A stretch of 64,000 bases of DNA from Naegleria lovaniensis (Eukaryota > Heterolobosea > Eutetramitea > Acrasida > Naegleriidae), in the NCBI RefSeq assembly GCF_003324165.1, contig NW_025407869.1:62001-126000 (forward strand), given 5' to 3'. The position numbers were made by a program, and so were the translations under genes. Each line of letters opens with the position of its first letter. The first letter of the stretch is position 1. This document shows positions 1 through 9,591 of the stretch, piece after piece. The notes below the pieces were generated by a model. The model was not told the DNA's origin. It saw only the letters and a list, made by a program, of their open reading frames with translations, and made no database searches.

Positions 1-1091
1 AATTTGTGCTTGTTCGTGTGGTTCATAGCTTTTACACTTGTATGTAGGGATAAATTCTAGTGGCCCTGCCTCATTGTAGCCTTTCAAAATTCTACCTAGC
101 TGCTTTTCTTTTTGTAATTGGTCACACTTGTAAAGAATTGAAAGTCGATGTTGTGAAATTTTCGTAATCACCTCAGTAAAGTTAAAATGTGAGTCAATTC
201 GATAATTAAAATCTCCAATGATAATGACAAAATCATCTTTGGTCGTAATGCTGACCTTGTTACTATTGCTATGATGAAATTGCAATGAACTTGTGTGAAT
301 GAGGGTGGGATCATTCACTGCCTTATTAATAATTGAATTCAGAGCTTCGTTTCTTTCCAATAGCTTTTCAGTGTGAGCGGGTAAGTGAACATTAATAAAA
401 TTGAGTCTGAGTGATGATATTACCATACATTAACAATTTTGTCAATATAATCGTTTTTCCATAGAATGTTTGATTGAGGTGTTTGAAATTCGGCCGAATA
501 AAAAGATCGTTGTTTCAACATCATGATCATGTCAAGATCATCCCACCGTTGTTTCAACATGATGATCATTATCACACATGCCAACATTATACCACGTTAT
601 TACACACCACAAAAAAAAACGTACTGTTTTCCAAATAGCTTGAATCGTACAGAGACAGCACCCTTATTTCCCAATGTTCTCGAAAACCCCTCTCTCACTT
701 CGCTCACCATGCATGGTGAACAGTGCCTTGCAAGCTTGAATTGAACCCACACGAAAATGCACAAGCCTACCAATTGGTGACATGCTATACAGTCGTACTC
801 GGGGAAAACTTCAGAGAGCACGGATCGCCAAACTGTTGCCGCCTCTGTCTGTTCTGTAAGGAGAGCTTTTGCATTCATTTCAATTTCTTGAAATCCCAAC
901 ACGATAATGTCAGGCACGTGATTGCCTTCGTCATTTTCGTTACCCATGAAGACTCTCCGAAAATACTTGTGGAGATAGGCTTTGTTAGGAACCTGTGAGG
1001 CTACATTCCAAGTACAGGCATGAACGGTAATTGAATCCAACGTTTTTGCATGTTGTGGATCCAATGATCCCGTGCTTTTACTTTTCATCAT
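1..1091 (-). CDS. inositol polyphosphate 5-phosphatase (IPPc domain), 3' end off window
   Basis: Predicted Mg-dependent phosphatase removing the 5-phosphate from phosphoinositides or soluble inositol phosphates. Exon 1 is 1091-604 and exon 2 is 406 to the left edge; the intron (603-407, GTAATA...CAG) joins in phase 2. Exon 1 starts at ATG 1091 (a second ATG follows directly) and shows family motifs TWNV (residues 27-30) and GFQEIEMN (66-73, with the metal-binding Glu). Exon 2 continues with LNFINVHLPAHTEKLLERN, GDFNYRID and AGPLEFIPTYMYKS, which are the conserved HLAAH-, GDLNYR- and PTYKY-type motifs of the fold, in the right order. The catalytic C-terminal part lies beyond the window, so accessory domains and substrate class cannot be judged. 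There is little room for an N-terminal regulatory domain, because the IPPc domain begins about 20 residues from the start. Confidence 0.9.
508..569. repeat. 23-bp direct repeat inside the 5-phosphatase intron
   Basis: Two copies of a 23-mer beginning CGTTGTTTCAACAT lie at 508-530 and 547-569, differing at one base. Both fall within the intron. The copies end in GATGATCAT-like sequence that is common in this genome's non-coding DNA. No function is evident; a local duplication is the simplest reading. Confidence 0.6.
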
Positions 1092-1415
1092 TTTCCGTGT
1101 AGTTTTGTAAATTATGAAATTATTGTATTCCGTACGTTCTCTATGATGAACTCTCTACTTTCAAAAGGAATGAATTTTTATATGGAATGTATGATGAGCT
1201 AGGTTTCAGGACAAGAACTGTTGTTGACTTGTTGTTCCGACCGATCGTCTTGATGAGGGAGACACGAGAATTGGGTTGTTTGAATTTTTTGTTTGGAAAA
1301 GTTATGTAAGTACATCATGACCATGATGAAATGTTCAATCAAGGTTACGTGATTTTTCAAACTAACCACTCAAAATTCAACAATGTTTTCATAATAATCA
1401 TAATTCAGTGCATTG
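1092..1415. other. divergent intergenic region
   Basis: This stretch separates the divergently transcribed 5-phosphatase (ATG at 1091) and LRR phosphatase (ATG at 1416), so it should hold both promoters. It is AT-rich with ATGATG/CATCAT runs. I see no convincing TATA box, RNA gene or ORF. Confidence 0.5.
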
Positions 1416-3190
1416 ATGATTCAAAGTGATTTGCTCATTGCTAGCCTGAAAAGAGATGTTCCCTCTATGAAAAGCCGTTATTCGTCAATTTCCCAAAAAA
1501 ATATGAAAAAACGACGAGCATCCCTTGATATCAATAATCTCAGCATTACTAGTAGTCATCATCGAGCGTCGCCATCATCATCACCCTCTTCTCCCTCTTC
1601 GTCATCCAATCATACTTCCAACCCGAATAAAAATTCACAACAACAAACCGAAGATGATGATGATTATGTACAACCAACAACAACATCACGTTCCACAATT
1701 TCCAAACCCAATCGTAAACTTATGAAGAATGCTAAATCGAAAAGGAAAAAGGAAATGGTGTTGAATATTTGTCCTCCGAGCAGTCTAGGACATGACTCGT
1801 TAGGTGATGATGAAGATATGGATGAAAATGGAAATTTCCATGAATCATCCCAGCCCAGATCTGCTTTGCTGCCATCAAGCATTGATTATTTTGCAGAAGA
1901 TGAAGAGAATTCAGACAGATCATTACCATCTCTTTCACTACCCGATGATGCAGAAAACATCATTGAACGAGAGAAGGCTCTCACGTTATCAGATATTCAA
2001 GATATTGAAAATCAATATCAAGGTAAATTAGTTGGAGAACTGAATGTTCTCTTGTGTGAGGCAATTAAGGAGGTACCTTTTTCTATGGACTTTTTCAAAA
2101 ACACTCTTTCCAAATGCCTTCGGATATTGAATCTATCTGGGGTTATTTAGAAACTGTGGACATTATTTTTTATTTTAAATCACTTCCCTATTTGCGAGAG
2201 ATTAGTTTTGCAAATAACAAAATTAAGGAACTTGTACATGGCGATTATTTAAATGACTCTACTCGCGTGAAAGAACTAGAAAAAATTCTACCCAAATCGC
2301 TCATTGAAATTGATCTCTCATGGAATTACATTTCACAATTTCCTTCTCTTGAGCTAATTACGCTACTCCAAAAGAAGGGAATTAAATTTGACATTCGATT
2401 CAATTGTATTAGTGAACTACCAAAGGAATTTTTGTATGAGGCTGACGAAGCTCTAAGCGATTCCGAATATTCCAAACCAAAGTCTAAAACCACAAGCAAA
2501 TTTGTTGCACTCAATCATAATACCTTATTTGACCTCAGAAATACCATTGTAAGTTATTCGAGCTGCGAAATATGGCAAATTTTGGAACAAATGTACCAAA
2601 TTTTCAAAATCCATTACTTTTGACTTGTCCTATCATACGCTACGCTCATTATGGGTTATGATGGTGTCATTTTGTAACAACACTATTTTCATGAATGATG
2701 TATACTTGGGGCATTCACATAGCCAAGCAAAATTCTAGATAATCTCTATGTGGGCTCCATGTCATCAGCTAGAAATGTACATTTACTATGTGACGTGCTG
2801 AATGTAAGATATGTCCTCAATGTTTCAAGTTTTGTCATGGAACCAGAGCAAGGATTTAAAGGGAAAAAATATGAAGAATTCTTTGACCGAGTTCTCAATT
2901 TAGAGGTGCTCGATGATAGTCATCAAGACATTATTGCCATTCTGGATGATTGTTTTCAATTTATCGATGAGGCAAGAAAAGAAAAACAAGTTCCTGTTAT
3001 TGTACACTGTGTAGCTGGTCAATCAAGAAGCGTGTCCATAGTCATTGCATACGTGATGCGAGAGTTGAATCTCAACTTTCAACAAGCATTTGACTATGTG
3101 AAAGAATGTCACACTTTTTCTCAGCCCAACGTTAATTTTCAAATGCAACTCTCATGTTTCAAACCCCAAAAACAACAAGGAGAAAAATAA
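1416..3190 (+). CDS. leucine-rich-repeat dual-specificity phosphatase, with an apparent 1-nt frame break
   Basis: Predicted protein phosphatase acting on pTyr and pSer/Thr. The N-terminal ~180 residues are low-complexity (Ser, Asp/Glu, basic patches). LRR-like segments follow (LRILNLSG, LREISFANNKIKEL, LIEIDLSWNYISQF), then the catalytic domain in exon 2. The intron is 2549-2722 in phase 0; the exon 2 start PSKILDNLYVGSMSSARN matches the usual start of DSP domains. The signature HCVAGQSRS (HCxxGxSRS) sits at about 3008-3034, and the general-acid region VLDDSHQD lies upstream. Between LRILNLSG and YLETVD the frame shifts at a GGGG run (2139-2142): one more G would keep the LRR open. A splice explanation would need an implausibly tiny intron. 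This may be an assembly error or a real lesion. ATG 1416 is used because the codon before it is TTG. Confidence 0.85.
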
Positions 3191-3477
3191 GAGAGCGATT
3201 TCACCTCAAAGTGAGCGACCTTGCATTTTGTTGCCAGCATACAACGAGATTGGAGTGCTTTCAATGATACCTGGTTCATGTTGATGTTCAAAAATCCGTC
3301 TGTGTGATGGAATGTAAAGCACGAATCAAGTGGCAACACAACACCTAGTCTTGCTCGTTAGACCAGTCTCAATCCACCCACTACTTACCATGGATTGCAA
3401 GTGTTTTTCATGACAATCACTATCACGGCACCCACCCCCCGCCAAAAACCTACAAAATTTTTCAAAAAAAAATACAA

Positions 3478-4536
3478 ATGTCATTTCGTGATTACTGGAG
3501 TGGAGAAGGTCCAGACGACGACAAGCTTGTAAGTGCGCACGGAAGGCCCATTAACATCATGATCAAGAAGGATGATGACACCATCATTACAGGCTCACAA
3601 GACCATTCGGCAAAAGTCATTAAGGTCTCAAAAGCAAAAGTAGAACGAGAGTTGTATACCAAGGCATATGGTCATAAAGAATGGGTCACGGCACTCGCCT
3701 ACAGCGACTGCACTGGAAAAATCATCACTGGAGGAATGGATAGTAAATTATGTGTTTGGGAAAGTAAAGGTCCAGTGAAGTGTGTGGATTTACTGGGACA
3801 CTCGGGAAGTATTTCTCAAGTGTCGTGCTCGCCCAATCTTCCAGTGGCAATCTCTTCGAGTTATGACAAATCATTGAAAATTTGGAATTTGCAAAATAAT
3901 ACATGCATGAACACACTGATTAATTCGAAACTCGGTCACGATAAGGCCATTAAAACATTTTTGTGGAATAATTCTCTGATATGCAGCGGTGGAAGAGATG
4001 GTTTGGTATGCATGTGGGACGTACAATCTGGAGATTTAATATCAGTGGGAGATGAACATAAGGCACCGGTACAGTGCTTGGTGTCTGATGAAAGCAGAGA
4101 TACAATTTTGAGTGGAGGCATGGATGGCTCTGTGCAAATATGGGATCTGAGGACGGCCAATAATATCGGAGGAGCAGAAAATGTCATCCGAGGTAGTATT
4201 AACGATATGAAGTTAGCGAATGAGAACATGTTGGTCGTGGGAGGAAGCGACAAGACGATTCGAGTTTTGGATCCAAGAAAGAATTATGCTCAGGTCATTT
4301 CTATTAAGGATCATGTTGACGTGATTACACAATTACAAGTGGTGGATGACTTGTTATTGAGCTGTGCTGCCAATGGTTGGGTCCTTGTGAGCGACCTGAC
4401 CAATCATGGAGTTTGTATGTATGGTGTGGGAGCAAGTGAGGCAACCTCATCATGCAACTGTATTTTGGCAATGGAGCCACATTATCTGTGTACAGCTGGT
4501 GATGACGGAAATGTTATCATTTTTAATTCCATGTAG
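3478..4536 (+). CDS. WD40-repeat beta-propeller protein
   Basis: Single-exon 352-residue protein consisting almost wholly of WD40 repeats. Recognisable blade ends include SKLCVWES, KSLKIWNL, GLVCMWDV, GSVQIWDL and KTIRVLDP, each preceded by GH/DH-type starts and xxSGGxDG turns. The length fits one seven-bladed propeller. WD40 propellers are protein-binding scaffolds, and no catalytic residues are expected. No extra domain, signal peptide or membrane segment is visible. The blade set is too generic to name a specific orthologue. It lies about 290 bp downstream of the LRR phosphatase on the same strand and converges with the secreted-protein gene at 4635-5250. Confidence 0.85.
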   Translation: MSFRDYWSGEGPDDDKLVSAHGRPINIMIKKDDDTIITGSQDHSAKVIKVSKAKVERELYTKAYGHKEWVTALAYSDCTGKIITGGMDSKLCVWESKGPVKCVDLLGHSGSISQVSCSPNLPVAISSSYDKSLKIWNLQNNTCMNTLINSKLGHDKAIKTFLWNNSLICSGGRDGLVCMWDVQSGDLISVGDEHKAPVQCLVSDESRDTILSGGMDGSVQIWDLRTANNIGGAENVIRGSINDMKLANENMLVVGGSDKTIRVLDPRKNYAQVISIKDHVDVITQLQVVDDLLLSCAANGWVLVSDLTNHGVCMYGVGASEATSSCNCILAMEPHYLCTAGDDGNVIIFNSM

Positions 4537-4634
4537 AGAGAAGAATCAAACTATTTGTAAATTAAAAAAATTGATTTTTTGAATCTAAATCTTGTTTTGA
4601 TACTGTTGTTCTTAGGTGACATTCAAATAATAAA

Positions 4635-5250
4635 TTATTTTCTCTTAAGAATAGTGGCATCTTTTAAATCTTGCAAAAAGGCCTGTGCTGGATTGATTCG
4701 GTTATTTTTCTTGTATTGTAAAATAATATTTTGGAAATCTAAATAATTTTCAATAATTATTGTTATTAGGTGTAGTCGACATGATTCAAGGTGTCGACAT
4801 GATCAATAAATTCGTTGGAAGGTTTAAATTTTCATTTATCATTTCATAACGTGATGGTGTTAAAAGCATGATCAACAAATTCGAAATGATAAACATGCTG
4901 TGGACCCCAAACTTACTTGTCAATCGATTATCCTCTCTCAATTTTAATAAATTACATGCCTTGTTGCAAACATCTGCAACTTGACTACATTCCGATATAC
5001 ATTTTCTATATGCCTTTTCAAATATTTCCATATCGGGTATTCTTTCATGTTTTTCGTTTGAGGCCGATGATGATGCTAAATCTCTTTTCGTGACTTGCTC
5101 GTTATTTACATTTGTTGAAGTGATAGAACTGCTACTACTCGGATTCGAGAGAGTCGATAACATTGTATCTTCAGAAAAGGCCATCACACTGAGTGATGAG
5201 ATTAAAATCAATGCAAAAAATAGAATCAGTTGAGTACTCAGTGGTTTCAT
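4635..5250 (-). CDS. small secreted or signal-anchored Cys-containing protein
   Basis: Two-exon model: 5250-4917 and 4738-4635, intron 4916-4739 (GTAAGT...TTTAG), phase 1, giving 145 residues. The first ATG (5250) begins a textbook signal peptide: a Lys near the start, a hydrophobic core (LILFFALILISSLSVMA), then FSEDT. The mature part has a Ser/Asn-rich linker and then a helix-prone stretch with CISECSQVADVCNKAC, two CX3C motifs six residues apart. Exon 2 gives a Lys-rich tail. Small Tim proteins have twin CX3C motifs but with longer spacing and no signal peptide, so that identity is not supported. Function unknown; probably enters the secretory pathway. The intron contains two copies of GTCGACATGAT (4775 and 4793). 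Confidence 0.6.
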
Positions 5251-5625
5251 TTTTTTGCTTGTTTCCGAGTTGTGTGGTTTCAACTTTTATTTCCTTTTAA
5301 CAACAGGATCGTAAACAAATCAATCTTTTTGAATCTCAAAATGTCCATAACAAATTCAAAGAGATGTTTTTGACGATGGTTTTTTTTCGCGCCTTTTTCA
5401 TGAACCACCAACTGCAGTCATTTCAAAAAATTGCAACCATTAATTATCAGCCATCATCCCGTAAATCAACGACAGCAACAACAGCCGCTCGTAGAACATT
5501 TAAATATCTTCAAACGATTCGGAATTGGACTTGTAATAACTTTCAAAAAATCATTGCTCATTCGGAACCATCTCAATAAGCGTGTCATTATAATTAATCA
5601 TCATCTTTATCACTCATGAAGCAGC

Positions 5626-8204
5626 ATGAATAAGAAACAAACAAAAAAACCATCCATAGACTTGGGATCAAGTTGTAGTAGTGAAAGTTCAAGTATTGCT
5701 GCTACATCTATCCCGGCCTCTCCTTTAGAGGATTTATACAAGTCCAAACGACCACCTTTCCAAAACATTAACCTTAATTTGATCAGCAGCAAACAACCTT
5801 CCGTGAGCCCACGATATGTAGGGCCAACACCACCTCCAGAAACTCCAGATTTTTCAGCAATGAGAATTAAAACACCAACAGCGACCATTGGACGACCAGT
5901 CGAAAAGATTGACCTCAATTTTCCCAAGCTATCTTCATCACGAACGAATAAGACGGTCAGCCTCAAATCCGATACTTTCATTTCCCTCAATTCTACCAGT
6001 AATTTAAATGCATTCTCAACACCTCCGATTCACACCCCTAGACTATCATCCCAACCTCCTTCATCACCCAATGGATCCACTGTTGATGCAGGAAGTCATG
6101 TTGATTGGTTCGAAGAACGAATTGACACCTCCCTGAGCGATTTGACAAAATATGAAAACTTTAAATTTCAACGGTGGAATAGAACTTTGGAACAAGACCT
6201 CATGAACAATCCTCCCAATGTATATAATCTCCTTCAACATCGCAAGTCGCGAGCGTTCATAACGGACTTGGCTCCTATTCGATCTTCGAACGGCTCTAGA
6301 AATAGCAAGTCAGGGAATAATGCTTCTAACGACATCGAGGAGGACAGTGCAGAAAGCATTATTCGAAAAAAGCAATCCAGAAACAGATACATGTTAAAGA
6401 ATCGAACGAGCTTGGCAGAGTCTAAAAATCAAAGACCAAGCACCTCTTTTGAACTGTACAAAAAACAATTACTTGATGCTGAAGAAAAATTTGACTCTTT
6501 AGACAACAGCTGGAAAGAGTTTGGAATGACTTCGACATCGTCGTTTATTGAAAAAATTTCCTCAATCGATGTAAAAAAGAGCTCTATGAGAGAAATTGAG
6601 GACGATCTTAAACGAAAAATATACCTCTTTAAAGAAAATGCAAACAAGAAGAATATGCAAAATCATATTCAAGAAATTAAATTATTGAAAAGGAAAAAGA
6701 TGGAAGACATGAAGAGAGCCTATGGTAAGGACGTCATTGAGCAAAATAAGGAACTGGCGAGCAAAATGACAAGAGAAGCCCTGGATGAGAAACGAGCAGA
6801 GGCCTCCATGCTTCGAGAAGAAAAGATCAAAACAGCGCGAGAAATTAACATTAGCAATATTTTAGAAAAGAAACACAAAACAGAAGAATTAATACGTGAA
6901 CGTGAAATGGTAAGTAGAGCGACATTTGTTTGCACAGCTTCATACGGCTCTTACTTGTTATTTCCAATACGAACAAACAGAGAGAAGAAATTCGCAACAT
7001 GCAACGACAAAACATGTCCCTTTATACCAATTGGAAAACCATTGTCACCATCATTCATTATCTATATGTAATCAAGGATACAATAAGCAAAGCGTATGAA
7101 TACAAACAAGCTCAAGAAAAGAAGGCATTGGAAGAAGCAAGTAAACCAGTTGAAGTAGACGCACAAGACGCAGATTATGAAAAGAAAATTAAAGTATTTA
7201 ACGTACTTTTCAAAGAGAGGTACGCGTCCCATTTGGAGAGAATCAAAGCACTCATAGGACGAGGAGTGAGAAGATGGCGAGAACAAAAGAAGTACGAATC
7301 GATTCAACTCATTTCAAAATTCCTCACAGATTTAGCAGAAACGTTTAGAATTCCTCTCGCAGTGTCCAAGTTCAAGAATGCAGTGATTAAGGTCCAACGA
7401 ACGTGGAGGAGTTATGTCGTCATGAAGAAGTGTCAAAAAATTCTGCACGTGGCCCAGCTTGGCAAGTACATTGAGAAGAAAATTGCGTCTCTCGAGAAGG
7501 AGATCAACAAGGGAAATGGACGAAAAGGAGTTAAAAACGACACTTCGAGCCATGCCCTAAACAAGATGATGTCCTCGGCGACATTGGGCGTTCAAAACTC
7601 GAAAGTATTATTCGACCTCGTTGCACAAAAAGAGGAAATCAAAAAGATCTCAATGTAAGTGTTTCAAACTATCCATTCTGAATGAAGACTAATGTCAAAT
7701 AATGATGATGTGTGCACATTGAATTATCCATGTATAATTGGAAACAAACTCAGTGAATTGAAAGAAGAGGTTGTCAACAATTACTACGAAGAACGCAGAA
7801 TTGAGCACGTTCGAAAGATGAGGATTTTCGAAAAAGAAAGTCAGCTCATGAAAAAAGACAGCAAATCTACAGCAGCCATGTTCCAAGATTTTAAACCCAA
7901 GCTTTCCCCACTGCTCTCCAAGAATGAATTGCATTCACTGTTTGAACAATGTTTCAAGAGGACACGAATGGAAATTCAAACAAAAGAAAAAACCTCATCA
8001 GCTAGAAATGGTCAAGAGCCAAAGAAGTTGAACGTCTTGGATTCGCAACGCTCTAATATTCAACTTTTTAAGTTAGCTCGACAGGCCACGTCAGCAGCCA
8101 TGAAATTTAAAGCAGCAGGTGCAAAAGCTAGCAGTGTCAATCTTTTCAGTGACCTACATTCTGGAAGGACCACCACAAGCTCTGGTAAATCAGCTTGTGA
8201 ATAA
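5626..8204 (+). CDS. coiled-coil protein with an IQ-like segment
   Basis: Three-exon model: 5626-6909, 6981-7654, 7754-8204; introns of 71 and 99 nt with GTAAGT donors, phases 0 and 2, giving 802 residues. The N-terminal ~180 residues are Ser/Pro/Thr-rich and disordered. The middle (about 280-480) is strongly charged (KKMEDMKR, KRAEASMLREEKIKTA) and reads as a long coiled coil. Near the end of exon 2 is VIKVQRTWRSYVVMKK, an IQ-type calmodulin or light-chain binding helix, after RGVRRWREQKKY. The C-terminus is basic and helical. This is the look of a cytoskeletal or flagellar component, but I recognise no named family and give no function. A pyrimidine-rich, AT-rich leader precedes the ATG. 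Confidence 0.75.
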
Positions 8205-8597
8205 TTGTGTCAAGGGCCAGGTGTAGTTTGAGAATTCTTGCAGCACCTTTGGTTTGAGCCGTCACGAACATGAAATCGTAATTGAAAATTTCCTTAGTAA
8301 AATACAGAAAGTTGATGGATGCACTCTAAAAATACAAGACCTCTCGTGGGGCATGTTGCGGTTTGTGTTTTTACAAAATCAAACAAATATCAGAGAGATT
8401 CTCCCCCAGAGATTGTTGTGATCAAGAACTACCATCGATTGTTGCATTTGGGTGTTGTCCGTACTTGTATCCTAACACACCACCACCATCACATATTGCG
8501 CACTTTGCTGTTCAAAAGCTGCACTGTGTTCCTATTGTATCATACTTCCATCAGATTATTCTAACCGTTACATCTTGTAATAACACACCTCATCATC
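8205..8597. other. intergenic
   Basis: Spacer between the IQ/coiled-coil gene and the small ORF at 8598. It contains a short Cys/His-rich open stretch (about 8319-8564) with no homology or coding character that I trust. No RNA gene or repeat is seen. Confidence 0.4.
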
Positions 8598-8999
8598 ATG
8601 TACGAAAAAGTCCTAATTCTCTATCATACTTCTAACAACAAATTCAAACAACATCATCAGAACAACAACTCGAGCCCACTCCACTCGGGATCATCCCGTA
8701 TGCGTTCTGATTCAGCCTCCGCCACCTTCCGTCTCTACAATCAAGCACCTCCACTCACCATTTGGTCCAACTATGAACATAACTCTGTGTTGGATCTTCT
8801 CAACGTTGCAACCGAGCAGGAAATTATGGCTGATGGAGGAGCCTCTACTTCCGTGATGATGAAGAGTGCAAGTTCAGCAGTTGCAGGCTCAACCTCCACC
8901 AGTACTGCTCCCACTCCTCTCATCATCATGAAGAGTACCAATGTTCATCATCATGATGAAATGGTATACGGAGGACAAGTCTTGGCTTTGAAAGACTAG
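8598..8999 (+). CDS. small hypothetical protein
   Basis: Open frame of 133 codons from ATG 8598. A second in-frame ATG at 8700 gives a 99-residue protein, MRSDSASATFRLYNQ..., which may be the true start because the first 34 codons are composition-biased. The centre (APPLTIWSNYEHNSVLDLL) looks like folded sequence; the rest is Ala/Ser/Thr/Met-rich, with an HHHDE run near the end. No family is recognised. It is supported only by length, codon character and an isolated position between two clear genes. Confidence 0.4.
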   Translation: MYEKVLILYHTSNNKFKQHHQNNNSSPLHSGSSRMRSDSASATFRLYNQAPPLTIWSNYEHNSVLDLLNVATEQEIMADGGASTSVMMKSASSAVAGSTSTSTAPTPLIIMKSTNVHHHDEMVYGGQVLALKD

Positions 9000-9591
9000 A
9001 GAGAAGATGATCATTTGAATTTCAATCTATTTCCAACCGACATCTTATTTGTAAATTATTTAACGATTCTAGTTCAGTAATTACCAGTTGTTGTTATTAT
9101 TATTGAACTTCTCATTGTATATATTACAGTTTTTGAAACTTATTATGATTGATTCCTTCTCCATCACAGAGAGTTTTACTTTGTAAATTTTAATAACCAT
9201 TGAGGGTATTTTGAGGTTAAGAGGGATTTTTATTCTCGAATATTGTGTTTTAACAAGACTCTTGTGTATATCAACTATTTGATTGGAGGATTCATTAAAC
9301 AAACCTTGTTGTTAATACATGTTATCAAATTTATTGAGCTTGGTTTCTAACCTGTGGCGAGAGCATAGTGTTGTTTAGGAACCTCTTGTGGGTGTCTGAT
9401 TTGAAAAGTAACCTTGCTTTTTTCACTTTCCTCGTTGATGAATGATTGGAACCATCTGTCACTTGTCAAGCCCTTTTCTTGTAACGGTAACCTGAATTAT
9501 TTTTTTCCAAATCGCCTTCAGCAAACACTCCTAAAAAACTACACCAACAACAGCATCAACCATCTCCTTTTCCTCTTCTAAAAGAACTCTA
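9000..9591. other. intergenic, upstream of the Furry-RGS gene
   Basis: AT-rich DNA of about 590 bp with no credible ORF on either strand. The last 100 bases before ATG 9592 are rich in C and A (AACAACAGCATCAACC-type), as in other 5' leaders of this window. It presumably holds the promoter of the very large gene that follows, but no specific element is recognised. Confidence 0.4.

Noticed and set aside
2130-2152. Tiny intron to explain the LRR phosphatase frame break
   Set aside because: The only GT...AG pair in place is about 9 nt, far below workable intron size.
4635-5250. Small Tim (Tim9/10-type) identity for the twin CX3C protein
   Set aside because: The CX3C motifs are only six residues apart and a clear ER signal peptide is present, both against mitochondrial small Tims.
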